This document shows positions 8,121 to 16,256 of a stretch of DNA of 64,000 nucleotides, piece by piece (position 1 is the first letter of the stretch; every line of letters starts with the position of its first letter). The notes below the pieces were generated by a model that saw only the letters and a list, made by a program, of their open reading frames with translations, did not search any database and was not told the DNA's origin. The position numbers were made by a program, and so were the translations under genes. The stretch comes from Dehalococcoidia bacterium (GTDB taxonomy: Bacteria > Chloroflexota > Dehalococcoidia > Bin125): assembly GCA_022822855.1 (NCBI GenBank), contig JAJDYG010000040.1:24556-88555 (forward strand). The letters are read 5' to 3'.

Positions 8121-9101
8121 TTAGGCGGTTGACAGCGCCAGCGCGCGGATTTCGCCGAACTCCCGGTCCAGCTTGCGCCAGCTATCGCCGCCGTCTTCGC
8201 TCAGGTAGACGTAGCCGTACAGCGTCGCCGCGGCGATCGTATCGGGCGCGTCGGGATGGCTCGCCAGCCAGTAGACGACGGACTTCGGCGCCACGGGCAG
8301 ATCGCACGGCGCCCAGCTCTGCCCGCCGTCGGTCGTCCGCTGGATCGCGCCGGTCGTACCGGGAATCCCGTCCCCGCTGGCTACGAACATGGTGTTGGGG
8401 TCGTCGTGCTTCACGATCATCGCGCGGCAATACGAGCGCGGCGTCCGCTCGGTCAGCGGCGGAAACTCATGCTGCAGCCACGACTCGCCCTCGTCGTCCG
8501 ACCGAGCGATTCCGTACGGGCTGGTCGCGAACGTCGCGGCGCCCTCGGGCGCAGTCGAGCGGCCCATGCAGTGGATGTCGGCCTGGAACGTCTCCGGCCC
8601 CAGCGGATTACCCCGCACCCAGGTGTCGCCGCCGTCGATCGACTTGTGTACGCCGTCGACCTCGACGCCCGCGTAGATTCGCTGCGAGTTGAGCGGGTCG
8701 ATCACGACCACCGTCGTGCGTGGGACGCCAACCGGGCACTCCTCGACGATGTCGACGGGCAGGTCATCCCACGAGTGTCCCCCGTCGCGCGATCGTCGCA
8801 CGCCCGGCCGGCCGCCTGCGAAGATCGTCCCTGAGTCCGTCGGGTCCACGGCCAGCGACCAGGTCTGCCGGTCCGGCTCGTAACTGTCGACCACGCTCCA
8901 GCTCGAGCCGTTGTCGTCGGACAACAGCAGCGCATCGTCGGCGCCGGCCATCAGTCGGTTCGAATCATTCGGAAACACCACCAGCGACCGCACCGACTGC
9001 TCACCAACAGCCCGCCCCTTCTGCCAGACGCCTCCAGCATCGGGCGAACGCCAGAGCCCCTGTCCAATCGTGCCAACGTGAATCGTGATCTGGTCCGACA
9101 T
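8121..9101 (-). CDS. BNR/Asp-box seven-bladed beta-propeller protein
   Basis: A 326-residue protein with seven Asp-box (SxDxGxxW) motifs: SPDAGGVW, SDDNGSSW, SRDGGHSW, SIDGGDTW, SDDEGESW, TTDGGQSW and SEDGGDSW. These are spaced about 45 residues apart, as expected for the blades of a sialidase-like/VPS10-like propeller. No signal peptide is visible, and sialidase catalytic residues are not apparent, so it is probably a binding or scaffold protein rather than a glycosidase. The ATG has AGGAAGAGG upstream. Similar propellers are often annotated as photosystem II stability factor HCF136-like or exo-alpha-sialidase, but neither role is supported here. Confidence 0.85.
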   Translation of the reverse strand: MSDQITIHVGTIGQGLWRSPDAGGVWQKGRAVGEQSVRSLVVFPNDSNRLMAGADDALLLSDDNGSSWSVVDSYEPDRQTWSLAVDPTDSGTIFAGGRPGVRRSRDGGHSWDDLPVDIVEECPVGVPRTTVVVIDPLNSQRIYAGVEVDGVHKSIDGGDTWVRGNPLGPETFQADIHCMGRSTAPEGAATFATSPYGIARSDDEGESWLQHEFPPLTERTPRSYCRAMIVKHDDPNTMFVASGDGIPGTTGAIQRTTDGGQSWAPCDLPVAPKSVVYWLASHPDAPDTIAAATLYGYVYLSEDGGDSWRKLDREFGEIRALALSTA

Positions 9102-9164
9102 ATCGCGCCTCTTCCTGTCTCAGGTGTGGACAAGGGTAGAGGGATTCATTAGGCCGGGAGTCGG

Positions 9165-10076
9165 CTACTCCGTCAGGTCCGGGAAACTGAATGGTTGGTT
9201 GTACCGGACCAGCCATGCCGAGTACGAGTAAGAGGTTGGTGGTCCATCACCTCGGTGAACCTCCATTCTCTGCTCGAACCCGAGCAGGGCCCCAGTTTCT
9301 TTCTCAACAGCCAGCAGCAGAAACGCGCGAGCCGACTCAGCTTGCGAGGAGTCCTCTGATTGCTTTTCTTCACTCTCCTCAGAATCCCGTGCGGAGCGGA
9401 GTGCTGTGATGGGACTGGCCATCTGCTCGATCAAGGTTGCTACGGCTCCAAGCTCACCAGCCTCTGCGGTGTCGCCGCTGCATTGGATTTGCCAGACTGC
9501 CCGACCCTGCCTGGTCGTCTCTGAGGTTGATCCAATCGGCGTCTCGAGACAGCGCACCAGTCCAGACAAATGGCTCTCGTCGAGGAGTAGGTCCAGTTGA
9601 AGGAGAACGATCAAGCCCTCATAGGATGGGACATCGGCGGCGTCGGCAGAAATCCAACCCGAGTCTTCGCTGAAGACATACAGCTCGTCTGTCCCGGAGA
9701 TCACTTGCAAGACCAACTCCGAGTCTGTCGTACGCAACAGGTCGAAGTAGAGCCAATCTCTGCCGGCGAGGAGATCTCTATTCGCCCGGCCCTTGATTTC
9801 GACGGATGAATCTACATTCTCCACAGTCAACTCGACCTCGATGACGAGGTGGCTAAGTCCCTCAATCCATTGGGCCAGCGCCTCCATGGCCGCATCCCCC
9901 AAAGCGACGGATGGCTCAGACCCACGCTCAGTCCCATCGTGCTGTTGTAGGACCGGCGTCGCTTGACTCTGGCCCTGCTCTGACTCGACATCGACAGGGA
10001 TTTGGTCGGCGCAAGCCGCCGCGAGGAACAGCGCCAAAGTCGGGATGAGTCTCAGTAGCGTGGCTGAGATGCGCAT
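9165..10076 (-). CDS. secreted lipoprotein, LppX/LolA-like, single domain
   Basis: 303 residues starting MRISATLLRL, with a signal peptide and lipobox ALFLAAAC. The start is set by overlap: the ATG shares its A with the TGA stop of the acyl-CoA carboxylase gene (TGATG), so translation is probably coupled. The mature part (EALAQWIEGLSHLVIEVELT, then a two-sheet pattern with FDLLRTTDSELVLQVISG) resembles the first domain of the 6116-7942 lipoprotein. Base composition is less GC-rich than the neighbours. The coupling to a cytoplasmic carboxylase is unexpected. Function unknown; lipid or acyl-chain handling at the membrane is a guess from the fold. Confidence 0.75.
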   Translation of the reverse strand: MRISATLLRLIPTLALFLAAACADQIPVDVESEQGQSQATPVLQQHDGTERGSEPSVALGDAAMEALAQWIEGLSHLVIEVELTVENVDSSVEIKGRANRDLLAGRDWLYFDLLRTTDSELVLQVISGTDELYVFSEDSGWISADAADVPSYEGLIVLLQLDLLLDESHLSGLVRCLETPIGSTSETTRQGRAVWQIQCSGDTAEAGELGAVATLIEQMASPITALRSARDSEESEEKQSEDSSQAESARAFLLLAVEKETGALLGFEQRMEVHRGDGPPTSYSYSAWLVRYNQPFSFPDLTE

Positions 10077-11638
10077 CAAGGCATGTACGGATACGGACTC
10101 GGACCCAACTGAGTCCGCAAAATCGCCTGTGCATCCTCCACAAACTCGCACAGCAGAGGCCGAGTATCCGCCGGGTCGATGATGTCCTGACCCGTCGCCT
10201 CCGCCGTCCGGAACGGCGACGCCAGGTCCTGGAGCCGCTGTTCGATCTCCGCCTGCTTCGCCTCGGGATCGTCCGCCGTATCGATCTCCCTCCGATACGC
10301 CGCCATCGCCCCGCCCTCGATGTGCATCGATCCCCACCGTCCCGAGGGCCACGCCCAGCGCTGGAACATCCCCGTCGGCCGGTGCTGACACTGACCCGCC
10401 ACGCCGAAAATCCTGCCCATCACGACCGTCGCCCAGGGCATCCGCGACTGGCAGGTCGCCATCACCAACCGGGCGCCGGCACGCTCGATCCCCAGCTTCT
10501 CGGACTCCAGCCCGACCATGAAACCGGGCTCGTCCGCAAACGAGATCAGCGGCAGATGGAACGTATCGCAGAGCTGGATCAGGCGGATCACCTTGCTGCC
10601 GCCCTTGACGTCGGTCGAGCCGCCCTCGTGCATCGGATTGTTCGCCATCACGCCGACTGGATACCCATTGATCCGCGCCAGCCCCGTAATCCGCGAGCGG
10701 CCGTAAAACGGCGCAATCTCGAAGAATGAGCCCTCGTCCACGCACCAGTTGATCGCCCGATGTCCGTCATACGCCCGCCGCCGATCGCGCGGCACCAGGC
10801 GGCGCAGCCGCTCCTCGCGACGATTCGGGTCGTCGGTCGGCTCAATCCGCTCCGGCATTTCATAGACGTTCTGCGGCAGATAGCTCAAGAACTGCCTGAT
10901 CTGCCGAAACGCGTCCTCCTCGTCCTCGGCCAGGTTGTCCACCGACCCCGACTGGTACACATGGACGCGCTCGTCGCCCAGGTCCTCCTTCGTGATGTCG
11001 TAGCCGAGCGCCGCCTTGACCACCGGCGGACCACCGGGGAAGAGCTGCGAGATCCCCTTCACCATGATCGTGAAGTGAGCCATGCAGGCATTCACCGCCG
11101 GCAGCCCCGCGACCGATCCCATCACCGCCGAGACCACCGGCACCGTCCGCAACAGGTCGGTGTCGAAGGTCGACCACATGTTGCCATCGGGCAGGTAGGT
11201 GCGGCCCAGCGTCTCGAAGCCGCGCACCGATCCGCCCGCCGCGTCGAGCAGCCGCACGTACGGCACACGCCACTCCAGCGCCCGCTGGTTGGAGCGCTTC
11301 TCCGACCCCAGCCCGTCCGATCCGTCGCCGCCGCCCGAGCCGCCTCGCACCGTGAAGTCCCCCGCCGAGACCACAACCTTGCGCCCGTTGACCTTGCCAA
11401 ACCCCTCGATCGCCCCCTTGGGCGTGAACCCAACCAGCGCCCCACCCTCGTCGTAGTGGGGCCGGCCGACCAGCGACATGAACTCCGTCAACGAGTACGG
11501 ATCCAACAACCCGTCGATCCGCTCGTTGACCAGCAACTTGCCCCGCCGCCGCTGCCGAGCCACACCCTCAGGCCCGCCCCGCGCCTTGGCGAGTTCCTTG
11601 CGCTTGGCGATTTCGGCAATCTCTGATTCCCAGGTCAT
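10076..11638 (-). CDS. acyl-CoA carboxylase, carboxyltransferase (beta) subunit
   Basis: A 520-residue biotin-dependent carboxyltransferase of the propionyl-/methylcrotonyl-CoA carboxylase beta family. The N-terminal half contains FTVRGGSGGGDGSDGLGSEK and the acyl-CoA carboxyltransferase core. The C-terminal half contains INGYPVGVMANNP and GGSKVIRLIQLCDTFHLPL, typical of the second crotonase-like domain. It transfers carboxyl from biotin to an acyl-CoA in the cytoplasm. The biotin carboxylase/biotin carrier subunit is not in the window. It is followed by a coupled lipoprotein gene. The acyl substrate cannot be determined from the sequence alone. Confidence 0.93.
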   Translation of the reverse strand: MTWESEIAEIAKRKELAKARGGPEGVARQRRRGKLLVNERIDGLLDPYSLTEFMSLVGRPHYDEGGALVGFTPKGAIEGFGKVNGRKVVVSAGDFTVRGGSGGGDGSDGLGSEKRSNQRALEWRVPYVRLLDAAGGSVRGFETLGRTYLPDGNMWSTFDTDLLRTVPVVSAVMGSVAGLPAVNACMAHFTIMVKGISQLFPGGPPVVKAALGYDITKEDLGDERVHVYQSGSVDNLAEDEEDAFRQIRQFLSYLPQNVYEMPERIEPTDDPNRREERLRRLVPRDRRRAYDGHRAINWCVDEGSFFEIAPFYGRSRITGLARINGYPVGVMANNPMHEGGSTDVKGGSKVIRLIQLCDTFHLPLISFADEPGFMVGLESEKLGIERAGARLVMATCQSRMPWATVVMGRIFGVAGQCQHRPTGMFQRWAWPSGRWGSMHIEGGAMAAYRREIDTADDPEAKQAEIEQRLQDLASPFRTAEATGQDIIDPADTRPLLCEFVEDAQAILRTQLGPSPYPYMP

Positions 11639-11706
11639 TCGGCAGTCTCCGTCCTCGTTAGGCTGCGCACAGGGTAGGGTCGAGTTCTGAGACGAGGTAC
11701 CCGCTC

Positions 11707-11907
11707 ATGCCAGATGCACCGACGACAAGAATGGTCTACTGGCAGGAAGACGAATGGTGGCTCGGCTACCTCGAGGAGTTCCCCGACTACTGGACGCAGG
11801 GCGAAACTCTAGAAGACCTGAAGGACCACCTGCGCGCCCTCTACCTCGACTTGACGAGTGGTGAATTGCCGGGAATTCGTCGAGTGGCCGAGCTAACGCT
11901 GGTGTGA
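11707..11907 (+). CDS. hicB: HicB-family antitoxin
   Basis: A 66-residue protein with the short HicB fold: a YWQEDEWWLGYLEEFPDYWTQGET strand-strand-turn with the conserved GET-L--L-DHL continuation (ETLEDLKDHLRALYLDL). It lacks the C-terminal DNA-binding extension of longer HicB proteins, as is common in this short class. It normally neutralises the HicA mRNA nuclease. The next reading frame, which overlaps its stop codon, is hicA but carries an in-frame stop, so this antitoxin may now be an orphan. Confidence 0.8.
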   Translation: MPDAPTTRMVYWQEDEWWLGYLEEFPDYWTQGETLEDLKDHLRALYLDLTSGELPGIRRVAELTLV

Positions 11908-12089
11908 AACAGCGCGACTTGGTCAAGCGCATCCAGCCAACCGGCTCCCTGTTCGTGCGGGATGGCTCCTAGCACGACTGGTACCGAAATCCCAAAACAA
12001 GCGCGTATCAGGCAGTTCCCCGTCACCGCGAAGTCGACGAGCGGCTGGCGAACAAGATCATCAAAGCGCTGACCACGCCCAACGAATGA
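11904..12089 (+). pseudogene. hicA: hicA toxin gene interrupted by an in-frame amber codon
   Basis: Starting at GTG 11904, the frame reads VKQRDLVKRIQPTGSLFVRDGS, then TAG at 11970-11972, then HDWYRNPKTSAYQAVPRHRE and on to TGA 12087. Both sides match HicA: the KQRDL start, the G-S-x-H catalytic region with its conserved His right after the stop, and the VPRHRE(V/I)DERLA-KIIK-L ending. Without the stop it would be a normal 61-residue HicA. A single change (for example AAG or CAG to TAG) explains it. HicA cleaves mRNA; the truncated product would lack the catalytic His. Suppression of the amber codon is possible but not indicated. Confidence 0.8.
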
Positions 12090-12145
12090 AGGCAGGGAGT
12101 CTCCTGGTTCGGCCAAGGCACGCAACACCCACTACCTAAGAGCTC

Positions 12146-12215
12146 CCCCCGCTGGGAGAGCCTGCTCCGCACTTGATGCGGGGCTGCCGCGTAGCGGCTG
12201 AGAGGGCTCCCCGCA
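12146..12215 (+). repeat. family B hairpin repeat with a family A-like hairpin inserted
   Basis: CTCCCCCCGCTGGGAGAG (family B head) is followed by a hairpin CCGCACTTGATGCGG and then by CTGCCGCGTAGCGGC and TGAGAGGG (family B second hairpin and tail). The extra hairpin sits exactly where the two family B modules would otherwise join. This 330-bp gap (12090-12422) holds only repeats and no credible gene. Confidence 0.6.
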
Positions 12216-12245
12216 CCGACCCTAGAGTCAGCCTCTCCCATCCCG

Positions 12246-12276
12246 CCCGATGCCCCGTGCCTGACACGGGGCCCAG
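12246..12276 (-). repeat. palindromic repeat, family C
   Basis: On the minus strand it reads GGGCCCCGTG-TCAGG-CACGGGGC followed by ATCGG. Two further copies lie at 34093-34120 and 34242-34271; the stem bases differ between copies but still pair. Confidence 0.7.
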
Positions 12277-12422
12277 AGCAGCCAGGTAGCGACCCCCCCC
12301 CACGCCCTCAGCCCAACCCCCGACGCTGTCCCTTCCGCATACCAAGCAACGAAACCCAACTGCATATCGCACGGTCGTTCGCATACTGTCGATCCCACCT
12401 AGCCAACGAAAGGAAACCCCCA

Positions 12423-12755
12423 ATGCCCATCGCGCCAACCTTCAGAGCCGCCGTCCACGTCCTCGCCGAGCTCGCCGCCGACAACCACCCCGCCTACGTC
12501 CGCGTCAACGCCGCGAGCAAGCTCGCCAAGCTCCGCTCGCCGGCCAACCCCCACTACGGAGACATCCTCTACGTACTAAACGACGATCAGCCCCGCTCAA
12601 ACCGCGCCCCGGCGCTGTCTCCCCCGGAGGAGCCCACGGAACACCCCTACGCCTGCTACGTCAGAAATTCCGAGAACACTGAAACCCCCGAAGATTCTGA
12701 GGACTCCGAGGAAGACGAAAGCGAAGATACCGACCAGGAAGACGAACCGCCCTAA
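12423..12755 (+). CDS. acidic orphan protein, function unknown
   Basis: 110 residues. A GAAAGGAAA ribosome-binding site lies 8 nt before the ATG. The first 45 residues form a helical, basic-to-neutral region (AVHVLAELAADNHPAYVRVN, then AASKLAKL). The last 35 are almost pure Glu/Asp/Ser/Thr, giving a strongly acidic, probably disordered tail. No family is recognised. It lies beside a cluster of hairpin repeats, as does the HTH gene at 33197-33934. A role in nucleic-acid mimicry or protein interaction is possible but speculative. Confidence 0.6.
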   Translation: MPIAPTFRAAVHVLAELAADNHPAYVRVNAASKLAKLRSPANPHYGDILYVLNDDQPRSNRAPALSPPEEPTEHPYACYVRNSENTETPEDSEDSEEDESEDTDQEDEPP

Positions 12756-12776
12756 TACCCGATCCCTCGGAACACA

Positions 12777-12806
12777 GCCGGCGCGTTTTTCTTTTTTTCC
12801 GGCGCC
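12777..12806 (+). terminator. probable transcription terminator
   Basis: A G/C-rich segment (GCCGGCGCG) is followed by T5-C-T7 and then CCGGCGCC. The arms GGCGC and GCGCC can pair around the T-rich loop. The T-run directly follows the acidic orphan gene and is the only clear T-tract in the area, so it fits an end for the plus-strand transcript. The structure is not a textbook stem before the T-run. Confidence 0.4.
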
Positions 12807-12825
12807 CTATCCGCAACGAGCTCTC

Positions 12826-13320
12826 CTACCGAGCCGAGGCAATTGCTCGCCGTGCCCGCTCTGCAAGCTCCGGCTGCGCCGACCACTCCGGATCGATCTG
12901 GGCCCGGATGCTGGCCGACTTCGTCGCGATCGCGAACTCCCGCAACGCAAGCTGCTGCAGCGACTCCGTCAGCGTCTGCTCCGGGTCCTGCGCCAGCCGC
13001 TTCGCCCGCGTCCACCAGGCCGATTGCATCGTCGCGTCGCTCGCCTGCATCAGCACTTCCTCGGTCACCGCGCGATGCCGGACCAACGCATAGAGAACCT
13101 GCACCGGCGTCCGCGGCGGCTCGAGCTGCGCCGGAGGCAAATCCTCGGGCCAGATCAGCTCCGCCTCCGCTGCGCAGGCCGCCGACGCGCACTCGGCCAG
13201 TGAGCCGATCGGCGTCGGCTCGTGCAGTTGCGCCTCGGTCGCCCCGGCCAGCGCCGTCGTCAGGACCCGGCGCGTCAACAGCAGGGCATAGCCCCAGGCC
13301 TCGGCGGCATCTGACTGCAT
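12826..13320 (-). CDS. DinB-like four-helix protein, tentative
   Basis: A 164-residue helical protein that starts 5 bp after the dapA stop, so it is the last gene of the rpsO-pnp-dap transcript. The pattern (LLLTRRVLTTALAGATEAQL near the N-terminus, then PVQVLYALVRHRAVTEEVL and LQQLALREFAI) suggests the four-helix bundle of the DinB/mycothiol-transferase superfamily. The metal-binding His triad is not evident. Function unknown; its place after lysine genes does not clarify it. Confidence 0.65.
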   Translation of the reverse strand: MQSDAAEAWGYALLLTRRVLTTALAGATEAQLHEPTPIGSLAECASAACAAEAELIWPEDLPPAQLEPPRTPVQVLYALVRHRAVTEEVLMQASDATMQSAWWTRAKRLAQDPEQTLTESLQQLALREFAIATKSASIRAQIDPEWSAQPELAERARRAIASAR

Positions 13321-13325
13321 CGGCG

Positions 13326-14243
13326 CTAGATCAGGTCCTGGCCGCCCGCGACCTCAAGCGCCGAGCGGATCGTGGCCTGGATCTCCTCGTCAGGCTCAAC
13401 CAACGGCGGCCGCGGCGGCCCCGCGTTGAAGCCGATGTCGTTCAGCGCCCACTTGACCGGAGCCGGGTTGCCGATCAGGAACATCGCCTTGACCAACGGC
13501 GCAAGCTTGACATGCAACCTACCGGCTTCAGCGGTATCCCCGCGCTCCCAGGCGTCGTACATCGCCTTGAGCTGTCCGCCGACCAGGTGCGAAAGCACCG
13601 ACACAGTGCCGTGGCCGCCCATCGCCAGGATGGCGAGGTTGTCCTGATCGTTGCCGCTCCACATGCGGAAGCCTGGCGGCGCGGTGCGGATGATCTCCGC
13701 AATCTGCTCTAGATCACCCGACGCCTCTTTGACGCCAACGATGTTGGCGCAGTCTTCGGCCAGCCGCACAACCGTCTGCGCCGTCATGTTCAGCCCCGTC
13801 CGACCGGGCACGTTGTAGAGCATGATCGGCGTGTCGGGCACGGCGTCGGCCACCGCCTTGAAGTGCTGGTACAGACCCTCCTGCGACGGCTTGTTGTAGT
13901 ACGGCACCACCTGCAGCAGACCGTCGATATCGAGCTGCGCCGCCTGCTCGGACGCGTCGACCGCCGTGTCGGTGCTGTTGGAGCCGGTACCCGCGATCAG
14001 CGTGCCGCCCGCCTCATGGACGACCGGGGCCAACTCGCGGAACAGGACTCGCTCCTCCTCGTGCGTCAGCGTCGGCGACTCGCCGGTCGTACCGGCCACG
14101 ACGACCCCGTCGGAGCCCGACTTCAACAGAGCCGCCGCCAGGTGCTGCGCCTGCTCGATGTCAACGCCGCCGGCCTCGGTCATCGGCGTCACCATCGCGG
14201 TGTAGAGGCGTCCCCAGTCAGGGGCGTCATTTGGCTCAGTCAT
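13326..14243 (-). CDS. dapA: 4-hydroxy-tetrahydrodipicolinate synthase
   Basis: 305 residues. It condenses pyruvate with aspartate semialdehyde, the first step committed to diaminopimelate/lysine. The fold markers are all present: GTTGESPTLTHEE, the active-site Tyr in MLYNVPGRTGLNM, and the Schiff-base Lys in IVGVKEASGDLEQI. It follows asd and dapB in the same orientation, so three steps of the pathway are together. The product feeds cell-wall diaminopimelate as well as protein synthesis, which agrees with the murT-gatD pair elsewhere in the window. Confidence 0.96.
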   Translation of the reverse strand: MTEPNDAPDWGRLYTAMVTPMTEAGGVDIEQAQHLAAALLKSGSDGVVVAGTTGESPTLTHEEERVLFRELAPVVHEAGGTLIAGTGSNSTDTAVDASEQAAQLDIDGLLQVVPYYNKPSQEGLYQHFKAVADAVPDTPIMLYNVPGRTGLNMTAQTVVRLAEDCANIVGVKEASGDLEQIAEIIRTAPPGFRMWSGNDQDNLAILAMGGHGTVSVLSHLVGGQLKAMYDAWERGDTAEAGRLHVKLAPLVKAMFLIGNPAPVKWALNDIGFNAGPPRPPLVEPDEEIQATIRSALEVAGGQDLI

Positions 14244-14343
14244 GATTCGGGCTTTCCGTCGGTCACAGTCTGACGATCAAGGCTACTAGGTCTGGAGGAG
14301 CGGATTCGCCGACGTAGTGCGCTGTCGCCGGGCGACTCAATCG

Positions 14344-15369
14344 CTACAGACAGCCGTCATCGAGCATCCACTCGACCATCTGCACGATGTTCAGCGCCGC
14401 GCCCTTGCGCAGGTTGTCGGCGACGACCCACCAGGCGAGGCCGTTGGGGTTGGTCACGTCGACACGGGCGCGGCCGACCAGCGTGTCGTCGATCCCGTCG
14501 GCATCGAGCGGTGTCGGCCACTCGCCGGCCGCTCGCCCGTCGATCACCGTGAGGCCAGGCTGGGCGGCCCAGCGCTCGTGCGCCTCCTCGGGCGTGATCG
14601 GGCGGTCGAAGTCGGCGTGAACCGCAATCGCGTGCGCCCGTTCGGTCGGAATCCGGACGCAGGTCGCCGACAGCGGCAACCCCGGCTGGTGCAGAATCTT
14701 GCGCGACTCCACGAGCATCTTCCACTCTTCCTTGGTGTAGCCGTCCTCGAGGAAGACGTCGACCTGGGGCAGGGCGTTGTTGGCGATCTGCTTCGGATAC
14801 TCGGAAATCTGCTCGTCCGAGATCGAGTCGCCGCCGGCAAGCACGGCGTTCTGCTGCTTCAGCTCGACCACCGCCGCACCACCGGAGCCGGAGGTGGCCT
14901 GGTAGGTGTCGGCGATCACGCGGGTCACCGCACGGTCTCGAATCAGGGGGTGCAGCGAGAGCACCAGCGGCACGGTGGTGCAGTTCGGGGTCGAAACGAT
15001 CCCGTTGTGGTGGCGCAGGTCTTCGGGATTGACCTCGGGCACGACCAGGGGCACGCCCTCTTGCTGGCGGAAGGCGGATGAATCGTCAAAGGCGACCGCG
15101 CCCTTGCTCGCCGCAACCGGGCAGAGTTCCTTAGACGCCGCAGTCGAGGCGGAGATGAAGGCCACGTCGGCCCCCTTGAACGCGTCGTGAGTAGTCTCGT
15201 GGACGATGTGCGTCTCGCCGCGGAAGCTGAGTTTGCGGCCCTCGGAACGCTTCGTCGCCAGCAGCCGGAGTTCCTTGACCGGGAAGTTGCGTTCTTCCAT
15301 GCACTTGAGGAATTCGGCCCCAACGACGCCGGTGGCTCCGACGAGGGCAACGGTCAGTTCACGTCCCAC
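14344..15369 (-). CDS. asd: aspartate-semialdehyde dehydrogenase
   Basis: 341 residues. It reduces aspartyl phosphate to aspartate semialdehyde with NADPH. The N-terminal Rossmann motif is VGATGVVGAEFLKCMEER. The catalytic Cys lies in GIVSTPNCTTVPLVL. The GSGGAAVVEL segment and the C-terminal helices are typical. The start is GTG with GGAGTCG 5 nt upstream. It lies between dapB and dapA on the same strand, with 45 bp to dapB and 100 bp to dapA. Confidence 0.96.
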   Translation of the reverse strand: MGRELTVALVGATGVVGAEFLKCMEERNFPVKELRLLATKRSEGRKLSFRGETHIVHETTHDAFKGADVAFISASTAASKELCPVAASKGAVAFDDSSAFRQQEGVPLVVPEVNPEDLRHHNGIVSTPNCTTVPLVLSLHPLIRDRAVTRVIADTYQATSGSGGAAVVELKQQNAVLAGGDSISDEQISEYPKQIANNALPQVDVFLEDGYTKEEWKMLVESRKILHQPGLPLSATCVRIPTERAHAIAVHADFDRPITPEEAHERWAAQPGLTVIDGRAAGEWPTPLDADGIDDTLVGRARVDVTNPNGLAWWVVADNLRKGAALNIVQMVEWMLDDGCL

Positions 15370-15414
15370 GGTGCGACTCCTAGTGTTTGCGTGGTCTGCG
15401 TTTCGTGGATGCAG

Positions 15415-16221
15415 TTAGTCGGTCCGCAGACCGAGCAGCCGGTCGAGGCCGATCACGAGGTGGTCGAGATCGGGCGCTGCACGGACGGCGCGGAGGATTT
15501 CGGGGATGAAGGAGGCGCGGCTCATCGAGTCGTGACGGATGGTCAACGTTTCGTCATTGCCGCCGAAGATGATCACCTGGTGCGCCACCAGACCGGGCAG
15601 GCGGACCGAGTGCAACGACGCGCCGCCGAGCTCAGCGCCGCGAGAATCGTAACCCTCGATGTTGTGGCGCTCGGCATCTTTGCGCTTGAAGTCGCTGTCG
15701 CGAGCGGCGCGCATTGACTGGGCGGTGGCGACGCCGGTGCCAGACGGCGCGTCAACCTTGCCGTCGTGGTGTTGTTCGATGATCTCGACGGAGTCGAAGA
15801 GCGGCGCGGCGACATTGGCGAGGTGCATCATCAGCACCGCGCCAAGTGCGAAGTTGGCGGCGATCACACCGCCGAGACCGGCCTCTTGGATACGTCGCTC
15901 GGCATCGGCGATCACATCGTCCGACAGGCCGCTCGTGCCGATTACGGGCCGGACACCGGCGCTGACTGCGGCCGGGATCAGTTGCATCGTCCACTCGGCG
16001 TTGGAGAAGTCAACCACGACGTCGGGCGACCACGCGGCAAGCGAATCGAGCGAGTTGCTGAGCGGCACGTCATGGCCGTTGATGTCGACCGACGATTCGC
16101 TCGAGAGGCCATCCAGCGCGCCGACCAGTTCGAGGTCATCAGCGGACTCGATCGCCGCCATGATCTGTTGGCCCATGTTGCCGGCGCCGCTCATCACCAC
16201 TCGGATGCTGGGGCGGGTCAT
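15415..16221 (-). CDS. dapB: 4-hydroxy-tetrahydrodipicolinate reductase
   Basis: 268 residues. It reduces the dapA product with NAD(P)H. The nucleotide-binding motif is VMSGAGNMGQQIMAAI, and the signature EQHHDGKVDAPSGTG carries the conserved His and Lys that take part in catalysis and substrate binding. It lies 35 bp after pnp, so lysine synthesis and RNA turnover are probably on one transcript, a known arrangement in some lineages. Confidence 0.96.
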   Translation of the reverse strand: MTRPSIRVVMSGAGNMGQQIMAAIESADDLELVGALDGLSSESSVDINGHDVPLSNSLDSLAAWSPDVVVDFSNAEWTMQLIPAAVSAGVRPVIGTSGLSDDVIADAERRIQEAGLGGVIAANFALGAVLMMHLANVAAPLFDSVEIIEQHHDGKVDAPSGTGVATAQSMRAARDSDFKRKDAERHNIEGYDSRGAELGGASLHSVRLPGLVAHQVIIFGGNDETLTIRHDSMSRASFIPEILRAVRAAPDLDHLVIGLDRLLGLRTD

Positions 16222-16256
16222 GGCTCACCTACTCAACGATCCATCCACAGCCGCCC

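Noticed and set aside
10077..10745. Upstream extension of the 9165-10076 lipoprotein frame
   Set aside because: It overlaps the acyl-CoA carboxylase in another phase; the signal peptide and lipobox fix the start at 10076.
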